This document shows positions 32,294-41,286 of a stretch of DNA of 64,000 bases, piece by piece (position 1 is the first letter of the stretch; the number at the start of each line of letters is the position of its first letter). A program made the position numbers and the translations under genes. This stretch comes from Methylohalobius crimeensis 10Ki (GTDB taxonomy: Bacteria > Pseudomonadota > Gammaproteobacteria > Methylococcales > Methylothermaceae). Where the stretch lies: the NCBI RefSeq assembly GCF_000421465.1, contig NZ_ATXB01000001.1, forward strand, positions 2,449,001-2,513,000, read 5' to 3'. The notes under the pieces were generated by a model. That model had not been told where the DNA came from. It made no database searches and saw only the letters and a program-made list of their open reading frames with translations.

Positions 32294-35047
32294 TCATGGA
32301 TGCGATACGGCCCTGCCGGTACGGCGGCGCCCCGCCCGATAAAACAATCGAACCATGAATTTTTCCACCTCCACCAGCACGAAGACCGACATGGAGGCGG
32401 CCACGATCACCTGCCAATGCCGCGCGTCGATCGCCACGGTTCCGAACAGGAACTGCATGGGCGGCAAATAGGTAAATCCCAGCTGGAAGATCACCAGCAA
32501 AACAATGCTCAACCAAGTGTAGGGATTGCCGAACAATCCCTTGAGATTCAGCACCGAATCGGTCAAGTAACGGCAGTTGAGCACATAGAAGATTTCGAAC
32601 ATCACCAAGGTATTGACGGCGACGGTTCGGGCGGCTTCGATCGGCGTCCCGAAGGAACGTTCCCAGAGATACAGTCCGAAGGTCCCCGCGACGATCAGCA
32701 AGGACACGAACAGGATGCGCCAGATCAGAAACTTGGACAGCAATGCTTCGTCGGAGCGCCGCGGAGGTCGCTGCATGATACGCTTCTCCGGGGGTTCGAA
32801 GGCCAGGGTGAGCGCCAGGGTAACGGCGGTGATCATGTTCACCCACAGAATCTGCACCGGGGTAATGGGCAGCATCCGTTCCATGGCAATGGCGGCGACG
32901 ATGGTCATGGCTTCGCCGCCGTTGGTCGGCAAAATGAAAACGATCGACTTTTTCAGGTTGTCGTAGACCGCCCTTCCCTCCTCCACGGCATGAGCGATGG
33001 AGGCAAAGTTGTCGTCCGCGAGCACCATTTCCGCCGATTCCTTGGCCACTTCGGTGCCTTTTACGCCCATGGCGATGCCCACTTCGGCCCGTTTCAGCGC
33101 CGGAGCATCGTTCACCCCGTCGCCGGTCATGGCGACCACCTGACCGTCGGCCTGGAGGCTTTTCACCAGCCTCAGCTTATTCTCCGGACTGGTGCGGGCG
33201 AAAACGTCCGTCTCACGAAGCATTTCGGTCAAGGCCGACTCGTCCAGGCGATCCAAATCCTCGCCCCGCAAGACCGTCTCCCCATTCCCGATACGCATCT
33301 GCCGGGCGATGGCCACCGCGGTGGCAGCGTGATCGCCGGTGATCATCTTGATCCGGATACCCGCCCCTTGGCATTGGCGGACGGCTTCGATCGCCTCGGC
33401 GCGCGGGGGATCGATCATGCCTACGATGCCCAGCAGGGTCAGACCGCTCTCCACATCGTCGAACGCCAATTGACGCCGATCGGTCGGGACGACTTTAAAG
33501 GCAATGGCCAAGAGCCGCTGGCCGCGACCGGCCATGGTATCCATCACTCGGTGCCAATAATCCAAGTGAATGGGTTCATCCTCACCATAGCGCCGCTGCC
33601 AGCGACACATGGCGAGAATTCGCTCGGGCGCCCCCTTGACGAACACGAAGGCGTGACCGTCGTGATCGTGATGGAGGGTGGCCATGAATCGGTGTTCCGA
33701 TTCGAACGGAATGGTATCGGTCCGGGGAATTTCCTTGCGTTCGAAATCCAGCTCGAGCCCCGCTTTCCGCGCCAGCGTCAATAAGGCGCCTTCGGTGGGG
33801 TCGCCGTGAATGATCCATTGCTCGCCATTTTTCTCCATCTCGGCGTTGTTGCATAGCGCGGCCGCCCGGGCCAGCTCGCAAAGCCCCGGATAGAGGTCCA
33901 GGGAAACCGTCTCACCCTGCAGCCTGAAATCGCCATGGGGATCGTAGCCCCCATCCTTCACATCGAACAATAGATCGTTGACGGCGACGTTGGTCACGGT
34001 CATCTCGTTGCGGGTCAAGGTGCCGGTCTTGTCGGAACAAATCACCGTCACCGCGCCCAGGGTTTCCACCGCGGGCAAACGCCGGATGATGGCGTTGCGT
34101 CGGGCCATGCGTTGCACCCCGATGGCCAAGGTGATGGTCATGATCGCGGGCAACCCTTCCGGAATCGCCGCCACCGCAAGTCCCACCGCGGACATGAACA
34201 AATCCTTGAGGGAGGAATGCTGAATCATCCAACCGTAGGCGAAAGTCGCCGAAGCAATGGCGACGATGGCCGCGGTCAGCCAGCGACTGAAACGGGTCAT
34301 CTGGCGCAAAAGCGGGGTGGTCAAATGAGGCACCTTGCTCAGCAAGGCACTGATGCGACCGATTTCGGTATCGTCGCCGATGGCCACCACCACCCCGAGG
34401 GCCGTTCCGTAAGTCACCAGGGTGCCCGAATAAACCATGCCGACGCGATCTCCCAGCGGGGCGTGGGCGGTGACTGCATCGCAGCTTTTGTCCACCGGCA
34501 CCGATTCGCCGGTCAACATGGACTCGTCCACGCGGAGATTTTTTACTTGAAGCAGGCGCAGATCGGCGGGCACCTTGTCGCCGCTTTCCAGCGTCACCAG
34601 ATCTCCCGGCACCAGCTCTTCGGCAGGAACCAGAAAATTCCGACCGTCGCGGCGCACCATGGCCTTGTGGGAAAGCAGGTTGCGAATGGCATCCAGGGCC
34701 TTTTCCGCCTTGCCTTCCTGAATGAAGCCGATGGCGGCGTTGATCAAGACGACGCCGAGAATGACGCCGCTGTCGATCCAATGCTCGATGGCGGCGGTCA
34801 CCCCGGCCGCCACCAGCAGGACGTAGATCAGGAGATCGTGGAACTGGGCGAAAAAGCGCCGGATCGGCCCGCGCCGGGCAGTGGGGGTCAGGCGGTTTTC
34901 CCCGTATCGCTTGCGCCTTCTTTCGACTTCCGGGGCGGACAAACCGGCATCGGAAACTCGCAACAAATCGCAGACTTTGTCGGCGGAAAGCGCATGCCAT
35001 TGGGGCGCATCCGAACGCGCTTGCTTGGATGGTTTTCTCACTCCCAT
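32294..35047 (-). CDS. cation-transporting P-type ATPase (P2A-like)
   Basis: A 917-residue P-type ATPase: cation_N domain (LLRVSDAGLSAPEVERRRKR), TGES loop, phosphorylation site ICSDKTGTLTRNEM, KGAPE, and GDGVNDAPALKRAEVG. Compared with Ca2+ ATPases, AAIPEGLPA (helix 4) and TNGGEA (helix 5) keep the ligand Glu and Asn, but helix 6 reads WVNMITAVTLAL, with Ala where SERCA has Asp800, so Ca2+ binding cannot be assumed. ATG 35047 is used, but AGGAGG is only one base away; GTG 35041 has seven-base spacing and may be the true start. Confidence 0.9.
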   Translation of the reverse strand: MGVRKPSKQARSDAPQWHALSADKVCDLLRVSDAGLSAPEVERRRKRYGENRLTPTARRGPIRRFFAQFHDLLIYVLLVAAGVTAAIEHWIDSGVILGVVLINAAIGFIQEGKAEKALDAIRNLLSHKAMVRRDGRNFLVPAEELVPGDLVTLESGDKVPADLRLLQVKNLRVDESMLTGESVPVDKSCDAVTAHAPLGDRVGMVYSGTLVTYGTALGVVVAIGDDTEIGRISALLSKVPHLTTPLLRQMTRFSRWLTAAIVAIASATFAYGWMIQHSSLKDLFMSAVGLAVAAIPEGLPAIMTITLAIGVQRMARRNAIIRRLPAVETLGAVTVICSDKTGTLTRNEMTVTNVAVNDLLFDVKDGGYDPHGDFRLQGETVSLDLYPGLCELARAAALCNNAEMEKNGEQWIIHGDPTEGALLTLARKAGLELDFERKEIPRTDTIPFESEHRFMATLHHDHDGHAFVFVKGAPERILAMCRWQRRYGEDEPIHLDYWHRVMDTMAGRGQRLLAIAFKVVPTDRRQLAFDDVESGLTLLGIVGMIDPPRAEAIEAVRQCQGAGIRIKMITGDHAATAVAIARQMRIGNGETVLRGEDLDRLDESALTEMLRETDVFARTSPENKLRLVKSLQADGQVVAMTGDGVNDAPALKRAEVGIAMGVKGTEVAKESAEMVLADDNFASIAHAVEEGRAVYDNLKKSIVFILPTNGGEAMTIVAAIAMERMLPITPVQILWVNMITAVTLALTLAFEPPEKRIMQRPPRRSDEALLSKFLIWRILFVSLLIVAGTFGLYLWERSFGTPIEAARTVAVNTLVMFEIFYVLNCRYLTDSVLNLKGLFGNPYTWLSIVLLVIFQLGFTYLPPMQFLFGTVAIDARHWQVIVAASMSVFVLVEVEKFMVRLFYRAGRRRTGRAVSHP

Positions 35048-35133
35048 GCCTCCTGATGGTCCTCCCGGCAAACCGCCGCGTCAGACTCCCCGACCAGGCG
35101 ATCTGGTTTACTAACAACCGTTAAGAGTTGGCG

Positions 35134-35185
35134 TGTTGACATGGGACTAATCCCTCTCTCCGGCCCCTCCCTGCGAATGTCAACA
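35134..35185. promoter_or_regulatory. inverted repeat upstream of the P-type ATPase
   Basis: TGTTGACAT (35134-35142) and ATGTCAACA (35177-35185) are perfect inverted 9-mers 34 bases apart, about 90 bases before the ATPase start. Each contains a TTGACA box pointing inward, without a good -10. It may be an operator; no protein can be named. Confidence 0.4.
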
Positions 35186-35200
35186 GTTCCTAAAAGGCGA

Positions 35201-36352
35201 TCAGGATGCCAACAAGTTTTCCAAGATTTTTTCGTAAACCTCGGTCAGCTGATTCAGGTCCTCCACCGGCGTCCATTCGTTGATTTGGTGGATGGTGGCA
35301 TTGATCAGCCCCAATTCCAAGACTTGGGCCCCCGTGGGCGCGATAAAGCGTCCGTCGGAGGTTCCGCCGCCTGTAGATAGCTGGGCACGCCGCCCCAATA
35401 CCGATTCCAGGGAGGATTGAACCGCCTCGATGAGCGCCTCCCCGGCGGTCAAAAAGGGATTGCCCGACAGGCGCCAGTCCAGTTCGTAATCGAGCCCGTA
35501 GTGATCCAGAATCGCCGTCACCCGTTGCCGGATTTCCTCGGCGGTCAGCTCGGTGGAGAAGCGGAAATTGAATTGGACGTCCAGTTGTCCCGGAATCACG
35601 TTTTCAGCGCCGGTCCCTGAATTCATATTGGATATTTGAAAACTGGTGGGGGGAAAATGGGCGTTGCCCCGGTCCCAGACCTCCTCCACCAAATGCTGCA
35701 GCGCCCCGGCGAAAGCGTGGATGGGATTTTTGGCCTTGTGGGGGTAGGCGACGTGGCCTTGCACCCCGAACACCCGAAGCCGCCCGTTGAGGGAACCGCG
35801 CCGGCCGATTTTGACCACATCCCCCAGGGTGTCTTCGCTGGAAGGTTCCCCCACCAGGCACCAGTCGATTTTTTCGTCGCGGGCTTCGAACACCTCCACC
35901 ACTTTTACGATCCCATTGGCGGCGATCCCTTCCTCGTCCGAGGTCAACAGCACGGCGAGGGAGCCCGGATGGTGGGGGTGATTTTCCACGAACCGCCGGC
36001 AGGCGACGGTGAACGCCGCCACCGCGCCTTTCATATCGGCCGCGCCGCGACCGTACAGACCGCCGCCACGGATATGCGGCTCGAATGGCGGAGAGGTCCA
36101 GTCGGCCAGCGGCCCCGGCGGCACCACATCGGTGTGCCCCAGAAACACGAACAGCGGCCCGCCCGTCCCCCGCCTGAGCCACAGATTCCGGGTATCGCCG
36201 AAATCCAGGAACTCGGGCACGAAGCCCAAGGGAGACAACCGGTCGACGATCAAATCCATGCACCCGGCATCCTCCGGCGTCACCGACGGCCGGGCGATCA
36301 GGGTTTGCGCCAATTCCAGCGTTTCCCCGCTGATCCGATTCGAGCCGCTCAT
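35201..36352 (-). CDS. dapE: succinyl-diaminopimelate desuccinylase
   Basis: A 383-residue M20 metallopeptidase that cleaves N-succinyl-LL-diaminopimelate. [34 protein letters not shown] (catalytic Glu), [31 protein letters not shown] and [12 protein letters not shown] match DapE closely. ATG 36352 overlaps the yffB stop (ATGA); the frame upstream to 36637 is a shadow of yffB. Last gene of the dapC-dapD-yffB-dapE run. Confidence 0.95.
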   Translation of the reverse strand: MSGSNRISGETLELAQTLIARPSVTPEDAGCMDLIVDRLSPLGFVPEFLDFGDTRNLWLRRGTGGPLFVFLGHTDVVPPGPLADWTSPPFEPHIRGGGLYGRGAADMKGAVAAFTVACRRFVENHPHHPGSLAVLLTSDEEGIAANGIVKVVEVFEARDEKIDWCLVGEPSSEDTLGDVVKIGRRGSLNGRLRVFGVQGHVAYPHKAKNPIHAFAGALQHLVEEVWDRGNAHFPPTSFQISNMNSGTGAENVIPGQLDVQFNFRFSTELTAEEIRQRVTAILDHYGLDYELDWRLSGNPFLTAGEALIEAVQSSLESVLGRRAQLSTGGGTSDGRFIAPTGAQVLELGLINATIHQINEWTPVEDLNQLTEVYEKILENLLAS

Positions 36353-36690
36353 CTCAAGGCCTCGTATCGATCCGGGTCGAATCCCACCCACAACGCTTCG
36401 CCGGCCTCCAGGACCGGCCGCTTGACCAGGGAAGCATGCGCCAGAAGCAATTCCCGCGCCTTGTCCCGGTTCAAATCGGTGCGCGCTTCCTCCGGCAATC
36501 GCCGCCAGGTGGTTCCCCGGCGATTGACCAGGGTTTCCCAGCCGAGCCGATCGAGCCAGCGATCCAGCCGGTCCGGATCGACGCCTTCCCGCTTGAAATT
36601 GTGGAAGCGGTACTCGATGGCGTGCTCCTCCAGCCACTGGCGAGCCTTTTTCACCGTGTTGCAGTTGGGAATGCCGTAAAGCTCGATCAT
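36349..36690 (-). CDS. yffB: ArsC/Spx-family protein YffB
   Basis: A 113-residue thioredoxin-fold protein: [16 protein letters not shown] (single Cys where arsenate reductase has CNTCR), [30 protein letters not shown]. YffB is next to dapE in E. coli and many Proteobacteria, as here. The family is thought to use glutathione, but its function is not established. ATG 36690 is chosen for family length. Confidence 0.9.
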   Translation of the reverse strand: MIELYGIPNCNTVKKARQWLEEHAIEYRFHNFKREGVDPDRLDRWLDRLGWETLVNRRGTTWRRLPEEARTDLNRDKARELLLAHASLVKRPVLEAGEALWVGFDPDRYEALR

Positions 36691-36698
36691 GGCATTTC

Positions 36699-37520
36699 TC
36701 AATCCCTGAGCAATTCGTTGATGCCCACCTTGCTGCGGGTGCGCTCGTCCACCTGCTTGATGATCACCGCGCAATACAGGCTATGGCTGCCGTCCTGCGC
36801 CGGCAAGCTGCCCGGCACCACCACCGAACCGGCGGGCACGCGGCCGTAGTTGATTTCCCCGGTCAGGCGATTGTAAATCTTGGTGCTCTGGCCGATGTAC
36901 ACGCCCATGGAGATCACCGAGCCTTCCTCCACGATGACCCCTTCCACGATCTCGGAGCGGGCGCCGATGAAGCAGTTATCCTCGATGATGGTGGGATTGG
37001 CTTGGAGCGGCTCCAATACGCCGCCGATTCCGACGCCGCCGGACAAATGCACGTTTTTTCCCACCTGGGCGCAAGAACCCACCGTCGCCCAAGTATCCAC
37101 CATGGTGCCCGAATCCACATAGGCGCCGATATTCACATAGGACGGCATCAACACCGAACCCGGCGCCACATAAGCCCCCCGGCGCACGTTGGCCAGCGGC
37201 ACCACCCGCACGCCGTCGCGGCGAAAATCCTCGGGGCGGTAGCCGGCGTACTTCAGTTCCACCTTGTCGTAATAATTGGTGGGCGCGCCGTCCATCATCC
37301 GATTATCGGAAAGCCGGAAGGACAGCAGCACGGCTTTCTTGAGCCACTGATTGACCGTCCATTGGCCGTCCTTTTTCTCGGCCACTCGCGCCTGTCCGGA
37401 ATCGAGCAGGCCCAAAGCCTCCTCCACCGCATCCTTCACTTTTGTATCGAAGTTTTGGGGGGAGATTTCCGAGCGCCGTTCAAAGGCTTCTTCAATGATC
37501 TTGGCTAATTGTTCACTCAT
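36699..37520 (-). CDS. dapD: 2,3,4,5-tetrahydropyridine-2,6-dicarboxylate N-succinyltransferase
   Basis: A 273-residue left-handed beta-helix acyltransferase that transfers succinyl from succinyl-CoA in the DAP/lysine pathway. [73 protein letters not shown] and GQSTKIYNR are diagnostic. Normal length; eight bases before yffB. Confidence 0.97.
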   Translation of the reverse strand: MSEQLAKIIEEAFERRSEISPQNFDTKVKDAVEEALGLLDSGQARVAEKKDGQWTVNQWLKKAVLLSFRLSDNRMMDGAPTNYYDKVELKYAGYRPEDFRRDGVRVVPLANVRRGAYVAPGSVLMPSYVNIGAYVDSGTMVDTWATVGSCAQVGKNVHLSGGVGIGGVLEPLQANPTIIEDNCFIGARSEIVEGVIVEEGSVISMGVYIGQSTKIYNRLTGEINYGRVPAGSVVVPGSLPAQDGSHSLYCAVIIKQVDERTRSKVGINELLRD

Positions 37521-37582
37521 TCCTGGTTCTCGATTATTTTAAAAACGACAAGCATACCCATCTTCAAGATGACGGTTCAAGC

Positions 37583-38773
37583 TTAGAAGTTGCGCACGAA
37601 GTCTGCGATTCTCTCCGCCGCTTCCCGACATTCGTTCAGAGGATGGACCCAAGCGATACGAACGTGTCCTTGTCCCGGATTGACGCCGTCCCCCGTCCGC
37701 GCCAGGAAACTGCCGGGGAGCACGGTCACGTTCTGCTCGGCGAAAAGCCTGCGCGCGAATTCGGTATCGTCGATGGGGGTCTTGAGCCAGAAATAGAATC
37801 CCGCCGGCGGCACCGTCACGGAGAACCGCTCGGATAAGATCGCTTCCGCGGCATCGAAACGCTCGCGGTATCGGCGGCGGTTTTCCGCCACATGCTGCTC
37901 GTCGGACCAGGCGGCGATGCTGGCATGCTGGGTGGGCACCGGCATGGCGCAGCCGTGGTAGGTTCGGTAGAGAAAGTACGGCTGCAGAATGTCCGCATCG
38001 CCGGCCACGAAGCCGGAGCGCAGCCCCGGCGCGCTGGATCGCTTGGACAGGCTGTGAAATACCACGCAGCGGGAGAAGGCATCGTTACCGCAGGCAACGG
38101 CCGCCTCGAGCAACCCGGGCGGCGGCGTGTCATCGTAAAGTTCGCTGTAGCATTCGTCGGCGGCGATGACGAAATCGAAACGCCGGGCCTTCTCGATCAA
38201 TCCTTTCAGGGTTTCCAAACCGATCACCTGCCCGGTGGGATTTCCAGGCGAACAAAGATAAAGCAGCCGGCATTTTTGCCAGACCGAATTCGGCACCGCC
38301 TCGAAATCGGGCAGGAAACCGGTCTTCTCGGTGGCATTGAGATAATAGGGCTCGGCACCTGCCAGCAGGGCGGCCCCTTCGTAAATCTGGTAAAAAGGAT
38401 TGGGCATCAACACCAACGGCTTTTCGGCCGGATCGATCACCGCCTGCGCGAAGGCAAACAACGCCTCGCGAGTGCCGTTGACGGGTAAAACGTGGCGCTC
38501 GGGATCGATTGCAGCGGCCGGCAGACGGAAGCGGGCCGTCAGCCAAGCGGCAATGGTTTCGCGCAACTGCGGCATGCCCTTGGTCTTGGGATACTTGGCC
38601 AAGCCGTGCAAGTGACTGATGAGCACTTCGGCGATGAAATGGGGCGGGGGATCCTGGGGTTCGCCGATGGATAGGGTGATGGCGGACTTGTCCGAAGGCG
38701 GCGTCGCCCCTTCCTTGAGTCGGGCGAGTTTTTCGAAGGGATAAGGCTGAAGACGGTCCAGACGGGGATTCAT
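37583..38773 (-). CDS. dapC: succinyldiaminopimelate transaminase
   Basis: A 396-residue class I/II aminotransferase using pyridoxal phosphate. LSIGEPQDPPPHFI, LPVNGTREALFAFAQ, PNPFYQIYEGAALLAG, CSPGNPTGQVI, ADECYSELYDD and the PLP Lys in FHSLSKRSSAPGLRSGF fit DapC. It lies directly upstream of dapD (62 bases), completing the succinylase branch from tetrahydrodipicolinate. Confidence 0.93.
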   Translation of the reverse strand: MNPRLDRLQPYPFEKLARLKEGATPPSDKSAITLSIGEPQDPPPHFIAEVLISHLHGLAKYPKTKGMPQLRETIAAWLTARFRLPAAAIDPERHVLPVNGTREALFAFAQAVIDPAEKPLVLMPNPFYQIYEGAALLAGAEPYYLNATEKTGFLPDFEAVPNSVWQKCRLLYLCSPGNPTGQVIGLETLKGLIEKARRFDFVIAADECYSELYDDTPPPGLLEAAVACGNDAFSRCVVFHSLSKRSSAPGLRSGFVAGDADILQPYFLYRTYHGCAMPVPTQHASIAAWSDEQHVAENRRRYRERFDAAEAILSERFSVTVPPAGFYFWLKTPIDDTEFARRLFAEQNVTVLPGSFLARTGDGVNPGQGHVRIAWVHPLNECREAAERIADFVRNF

Positions 38774-38911
38774 AATGAATGCTACCTCTTAACTAACTTA
38801 CTCTAAATAGGCGCCGCCCTATTCGATCGGCCGCCACGGAAATTAAATATTATGACTGTAATATACCCACTGCCCGCGATTCACTGGCACAACGGAAAAT
38901 AGCCCAGGTTT

Positions 38912-38941
38912 TTGCAGCTTGCGCGCTCGTTCGTCTAGACT
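38912..38941 (+). promoter_or_regulatory. candidate egtB promoter in the dapC-egtB divergent gap
   Basis: TTGCAG (38912-38917), 18-base spacer, TAGACT (38936-38941), 30 bases before the egtB start, which has the strong ribosome binding site GGGAGG. The 197-base gap must also hold the dapC promoter, not clearly identified. Confidence 0.45.
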
Positions 38942-38970
38942 GTTAATCGCTCCGCAAACCGGGAGGAAAT

Positions 38971-40284
38971 ATGATAGCGGATCAAAGCGAGATCGGTTTC
39001 TCCATTAAAGCTTACGGCGAGGACGATGCGCTCGCCCGCCTCCTCGACCGCTATCGCGAGGTACGCCGTCTCAGCGAGGAATTGTGCCAACCGTTGGCAA
39101 CCGAGGATTACATCATCCAGACCATGGCGGACGTCAGTCCTCCCAAATGGCATCTGGCGCACTGCAGTTGGTTCTTCGAGCGGTTTCTACTCCGCCCCCA
39201 TCTTCAAGACTACCGCTGCTTCCACCCCCGATACGATTACCTGTTCAATTCCTATTACGAAAGCGTCGGCCGATTTTGGCCCCGCCCCCGGCGCGGCCTG
39301 CTATCCCGCCCCACGGTAGACGAAATCACCGCCTATCGAAAGCACGTGGATGAAGGCATGGAACGACTGTTTGCGGGCTGCGCGACGGTCGCTTGGTCGG
39401 AAGCAGCCCCCCTGATCGAGCTCGGGCTCAACCACGAGCAACAACACCAGGAACTCCTGCTGACCGATATCAAGCATATCTTCGCCGTTAATCCCTTGCG
39501 GCCGGTCTACCGGGAAATGGCTGAACCGCACCCCGCCGGCTTGGAAACCATCCCTTTGAAATGGCATGAATTCGAGGGCGGACTCCATTCCATCGGCGAC
39601 TCGGGCGAAGGTTTCGCCTACGACAACGAAGGCCCGCGCCATCGAGTTCATCTGGAAGACTTTCGTCTCGCTTCGCGGTTGGTGACCAACGGCGAATACC
39701 TGGCCTTCATGGAAGCGGGCGGTTACCGGGAACCGCGCTATTGGCTTTCCGAGGGCTGGGCGAAAGTTCGAGAGGAAGGCTGGGAAGCCCCCTTGTATTG
39801 GGAGAAACGCGACGGTGAGTGGTGGCAGATGACCCTTTCCGGAATGCGGCCGGTCGCGGCGGAAGAAGCGGTCTGCCACCTCAGTTATTTCGAGGCCGAC
39901 GCCTATGCCCGCTGGGCCGGGCGCCGACTGCCCACGGAGGCCGAATGGGAGGTCGCCGCGGCGCGGCAACCTATCGACGGCAACTTCCTGGAATCGAGGG
40001 CCTTGCATCCGCGGCCGGCTCCTTCCACGGCAGAAAACAGACCGCTGCAGCTGTTCGGCGACGTCTGGGAATGGACCGCCAGCACCTATGCCCCCTACCC
40101 CGGCTACCGACCGCCCGCAGGGCCGATCGGAGAGTACAACGGCAAATTCATGTGCAGTCAGATGGTGCTCAGGGGCGGGTCTTGCGTCAGTTCCCGGACC
40201 CATCTACGGGCGAGCTATCGCAATTTCTTCTATCCTAAAGACCGTTGGCAGTTCAGCGGCCTGCGATTGGCGGACAATCTATGA
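38971..40284 (+). CDS. egtB: ergothioneine biosynthesis protein EgtB (sulfoxide synthase)
   Basis: A 437-residue non-haem iron enzyme joining a thiol (gamma-glutamylcysteine or cysteine) to hercynine with O2. N-terminal DinB-like domain: SPPKWHLAHCSWFFERF and the iron site LNHEQQHQELLL (HxxxHxE). C-terminal formylglycine-enzyme-like domain: AYARWAGRRLPTEAEWE, FGDVWEWTAS and LRGGSCVSSRTHLRASYRN. ATG 38971 follows GGGAGG. Overlaps egtD by ATGA. Confidence 0.95.
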   Translation: MIADQSEIGFSIKAYGEDDALARLLDRYREVRRLSEELCQPLATEDYIIQTMADVSPPKWHLAHCSWFFERFLLRPHLQDYRCFHPRYDYLFNSYYESVGRFWPRPRRGLLSRPTVDEITAYRKHVDEGMERLFAGCATVAWSEAAPLIELGLNHEQQHQELLLTDIKHIFAVNPLRPVYREMAEPHPAGLETIPLKWHEFEGGLHSIGDSGEGFAYDNEGPRHRVHLEDFRLASRLVTNGEYLAFMEAGGYREPRYWLSEGWAKVREEGWEAPLYWEKRDGEWWQMTLSGMRPVAAEEAVCHLSYFEADAYARWAGRRLPTEAEWEVAAARQPIDGNFLESRALHPRPAPSTAENRPLQLFGDVWEWTASTYAPYPGYRPPAGPIGEYNGKFMCSQMVLRGGSCVSSRTHLRASYRNFFYPKDRWQFSGLRLADNL

Positions 40285-41261
40285 GCACCCATTCTCCCCT
40301 CCAAGTGGGCAGACCGGTTCTGTACGACCATCATCCGGCGCCGGCCTCCTTTTTAGAAGACGTCTTGCGGGGACTGTCCATTCAGCCGCGCGCTATCCCT
40401 CCCAAGTATTTTTACGATCAAGCGGGTTCCCAGCTGTTCGAGGCCATTTGCGAACTTCCGGAATACTATCTCACTCGGACCGAGATCGGATTATTCAAGC
40501 GCTTCGGTCACGAGATGGCCCAATGCTTGGGAAAAGGGCGCGTCTTGGTGGAATTCGGCAGCGGCAGCAGCACCAAGATCCGCCTTTTGCTCCAAGCCCT
40601 GCAGCCGGCGGCTTATGTCCCCATCGATATTTCCCGTGAGCACCTTTATCAATCGGCGAGGACATTGGCGGCCGATTTTCCGGAGGTGGCGATCCATGCC
40701 GTTTGCGCCGATTATAGCCACCCCCTCGAACTTCCGGAATCCTTGGCCGGAATGTCCCGGGTGGGCTTTTTCCCGGGCTCCAGCATCGGCAATTTCGAAC
40801 CCCGAGAGGCGGAGAAATTTCTCGCCCATATGGCGACTCTGCTGGGCGTCGGCAGCGGATTGCTGATCGGCGTCGACTTGAAGAAAGATTCCGCCATTTT
40901 GGAGGCCGCCTACAACGATCGCCGGGAGATCACCGCCGCCTTCAACCTGAATCTATTAAAGCGCATCAACCGGGAGCTCGATGCCGATTTCAATCTGGCG
41001 GGATTTACCCATCATGCCTTCTATAACCGGGCACCGGGGCGGGTGGAGATGCACCTCATCAGCCGCAAGGAACAGACCGTCCACCTTGACGGACAAAGCT
41101 TTCATTTTCAGGACGGGGGCAGCATCCACACCGAGAATTCTTATAAATACACCATTGAAGAGTTCCAGCGCCTGGCTCATGCGGCCGGATTTCACTCGGA
41201 ACGGGTTTGGACGGACGACGACGAGCTCTTCAGCGTGCATTACCTGAGCCTCAACGGCTAG
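40281..41261 (+). CDS. egtD: L-histidine N-alpha-methyltransferase EgtD
   Basis: A 326-residue methyltransferase that trimethylates histidine to hercynine, the first step of ergothioneine synthesis. IPPKYFYDQAGSQLFEAI, YYLTRTEIGLF, LVEFGSGSSTKIRLLL (SAM site), YVPIDISREHL, FFPGSSIGNFEP and RVEMHLIS are typical. Start ATG 40281 overlaps the egtB stop; the frame upstream belongs to egtB's shadow. With egtB this is the minimal two-gene pathway; the C-S lyase is not in the window. Confidence 0.96.
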   Translation: MSTHSPLQVGRPVLYDHHPAPASFLEDVLRGLSIQPRAIPPKYFYDQAGSQLFEAICELPEYYLTRTEIGLFKRFGHEMAQCLGKGRVLVEFGSGSSTKIRLLLQALQPAAYVPIDISREHLYQSARTLAADFPEVAIHAVCADYSHPLELPESLAGMSRVGFFPGSSIGNFEPREAEKFLAHMATLLGVGSGLLIGVDLKKDSAILEAAYNDRREITAAFNLNLLKRINRELDADFNLAGFTHHAFYNRAPGRVEMHLISRKEQTVHLDGQSFHFQDGGSIHTENSYKYTIEEFQRLAHAAGFHSERVWTDDDELFSVHYLSLNG

Positions 41262-41286
41262 CCGAAGACGCCACCGGCCAATCGGC

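Noticed and set aside
32300-33784. 494-codon open frame opposite the P-type ATPase
   Set aside because: His/Gln/Gly-rich shadow; the minus-strand ATPase explains the region fully.
32266-35200. fluoride riboswitch upstream of the crcB units
   Set aside because: No segment with the expected crcB-motif pairing was recognised by eye in the 28-base gap, upstream of the ATPase or before 30545.
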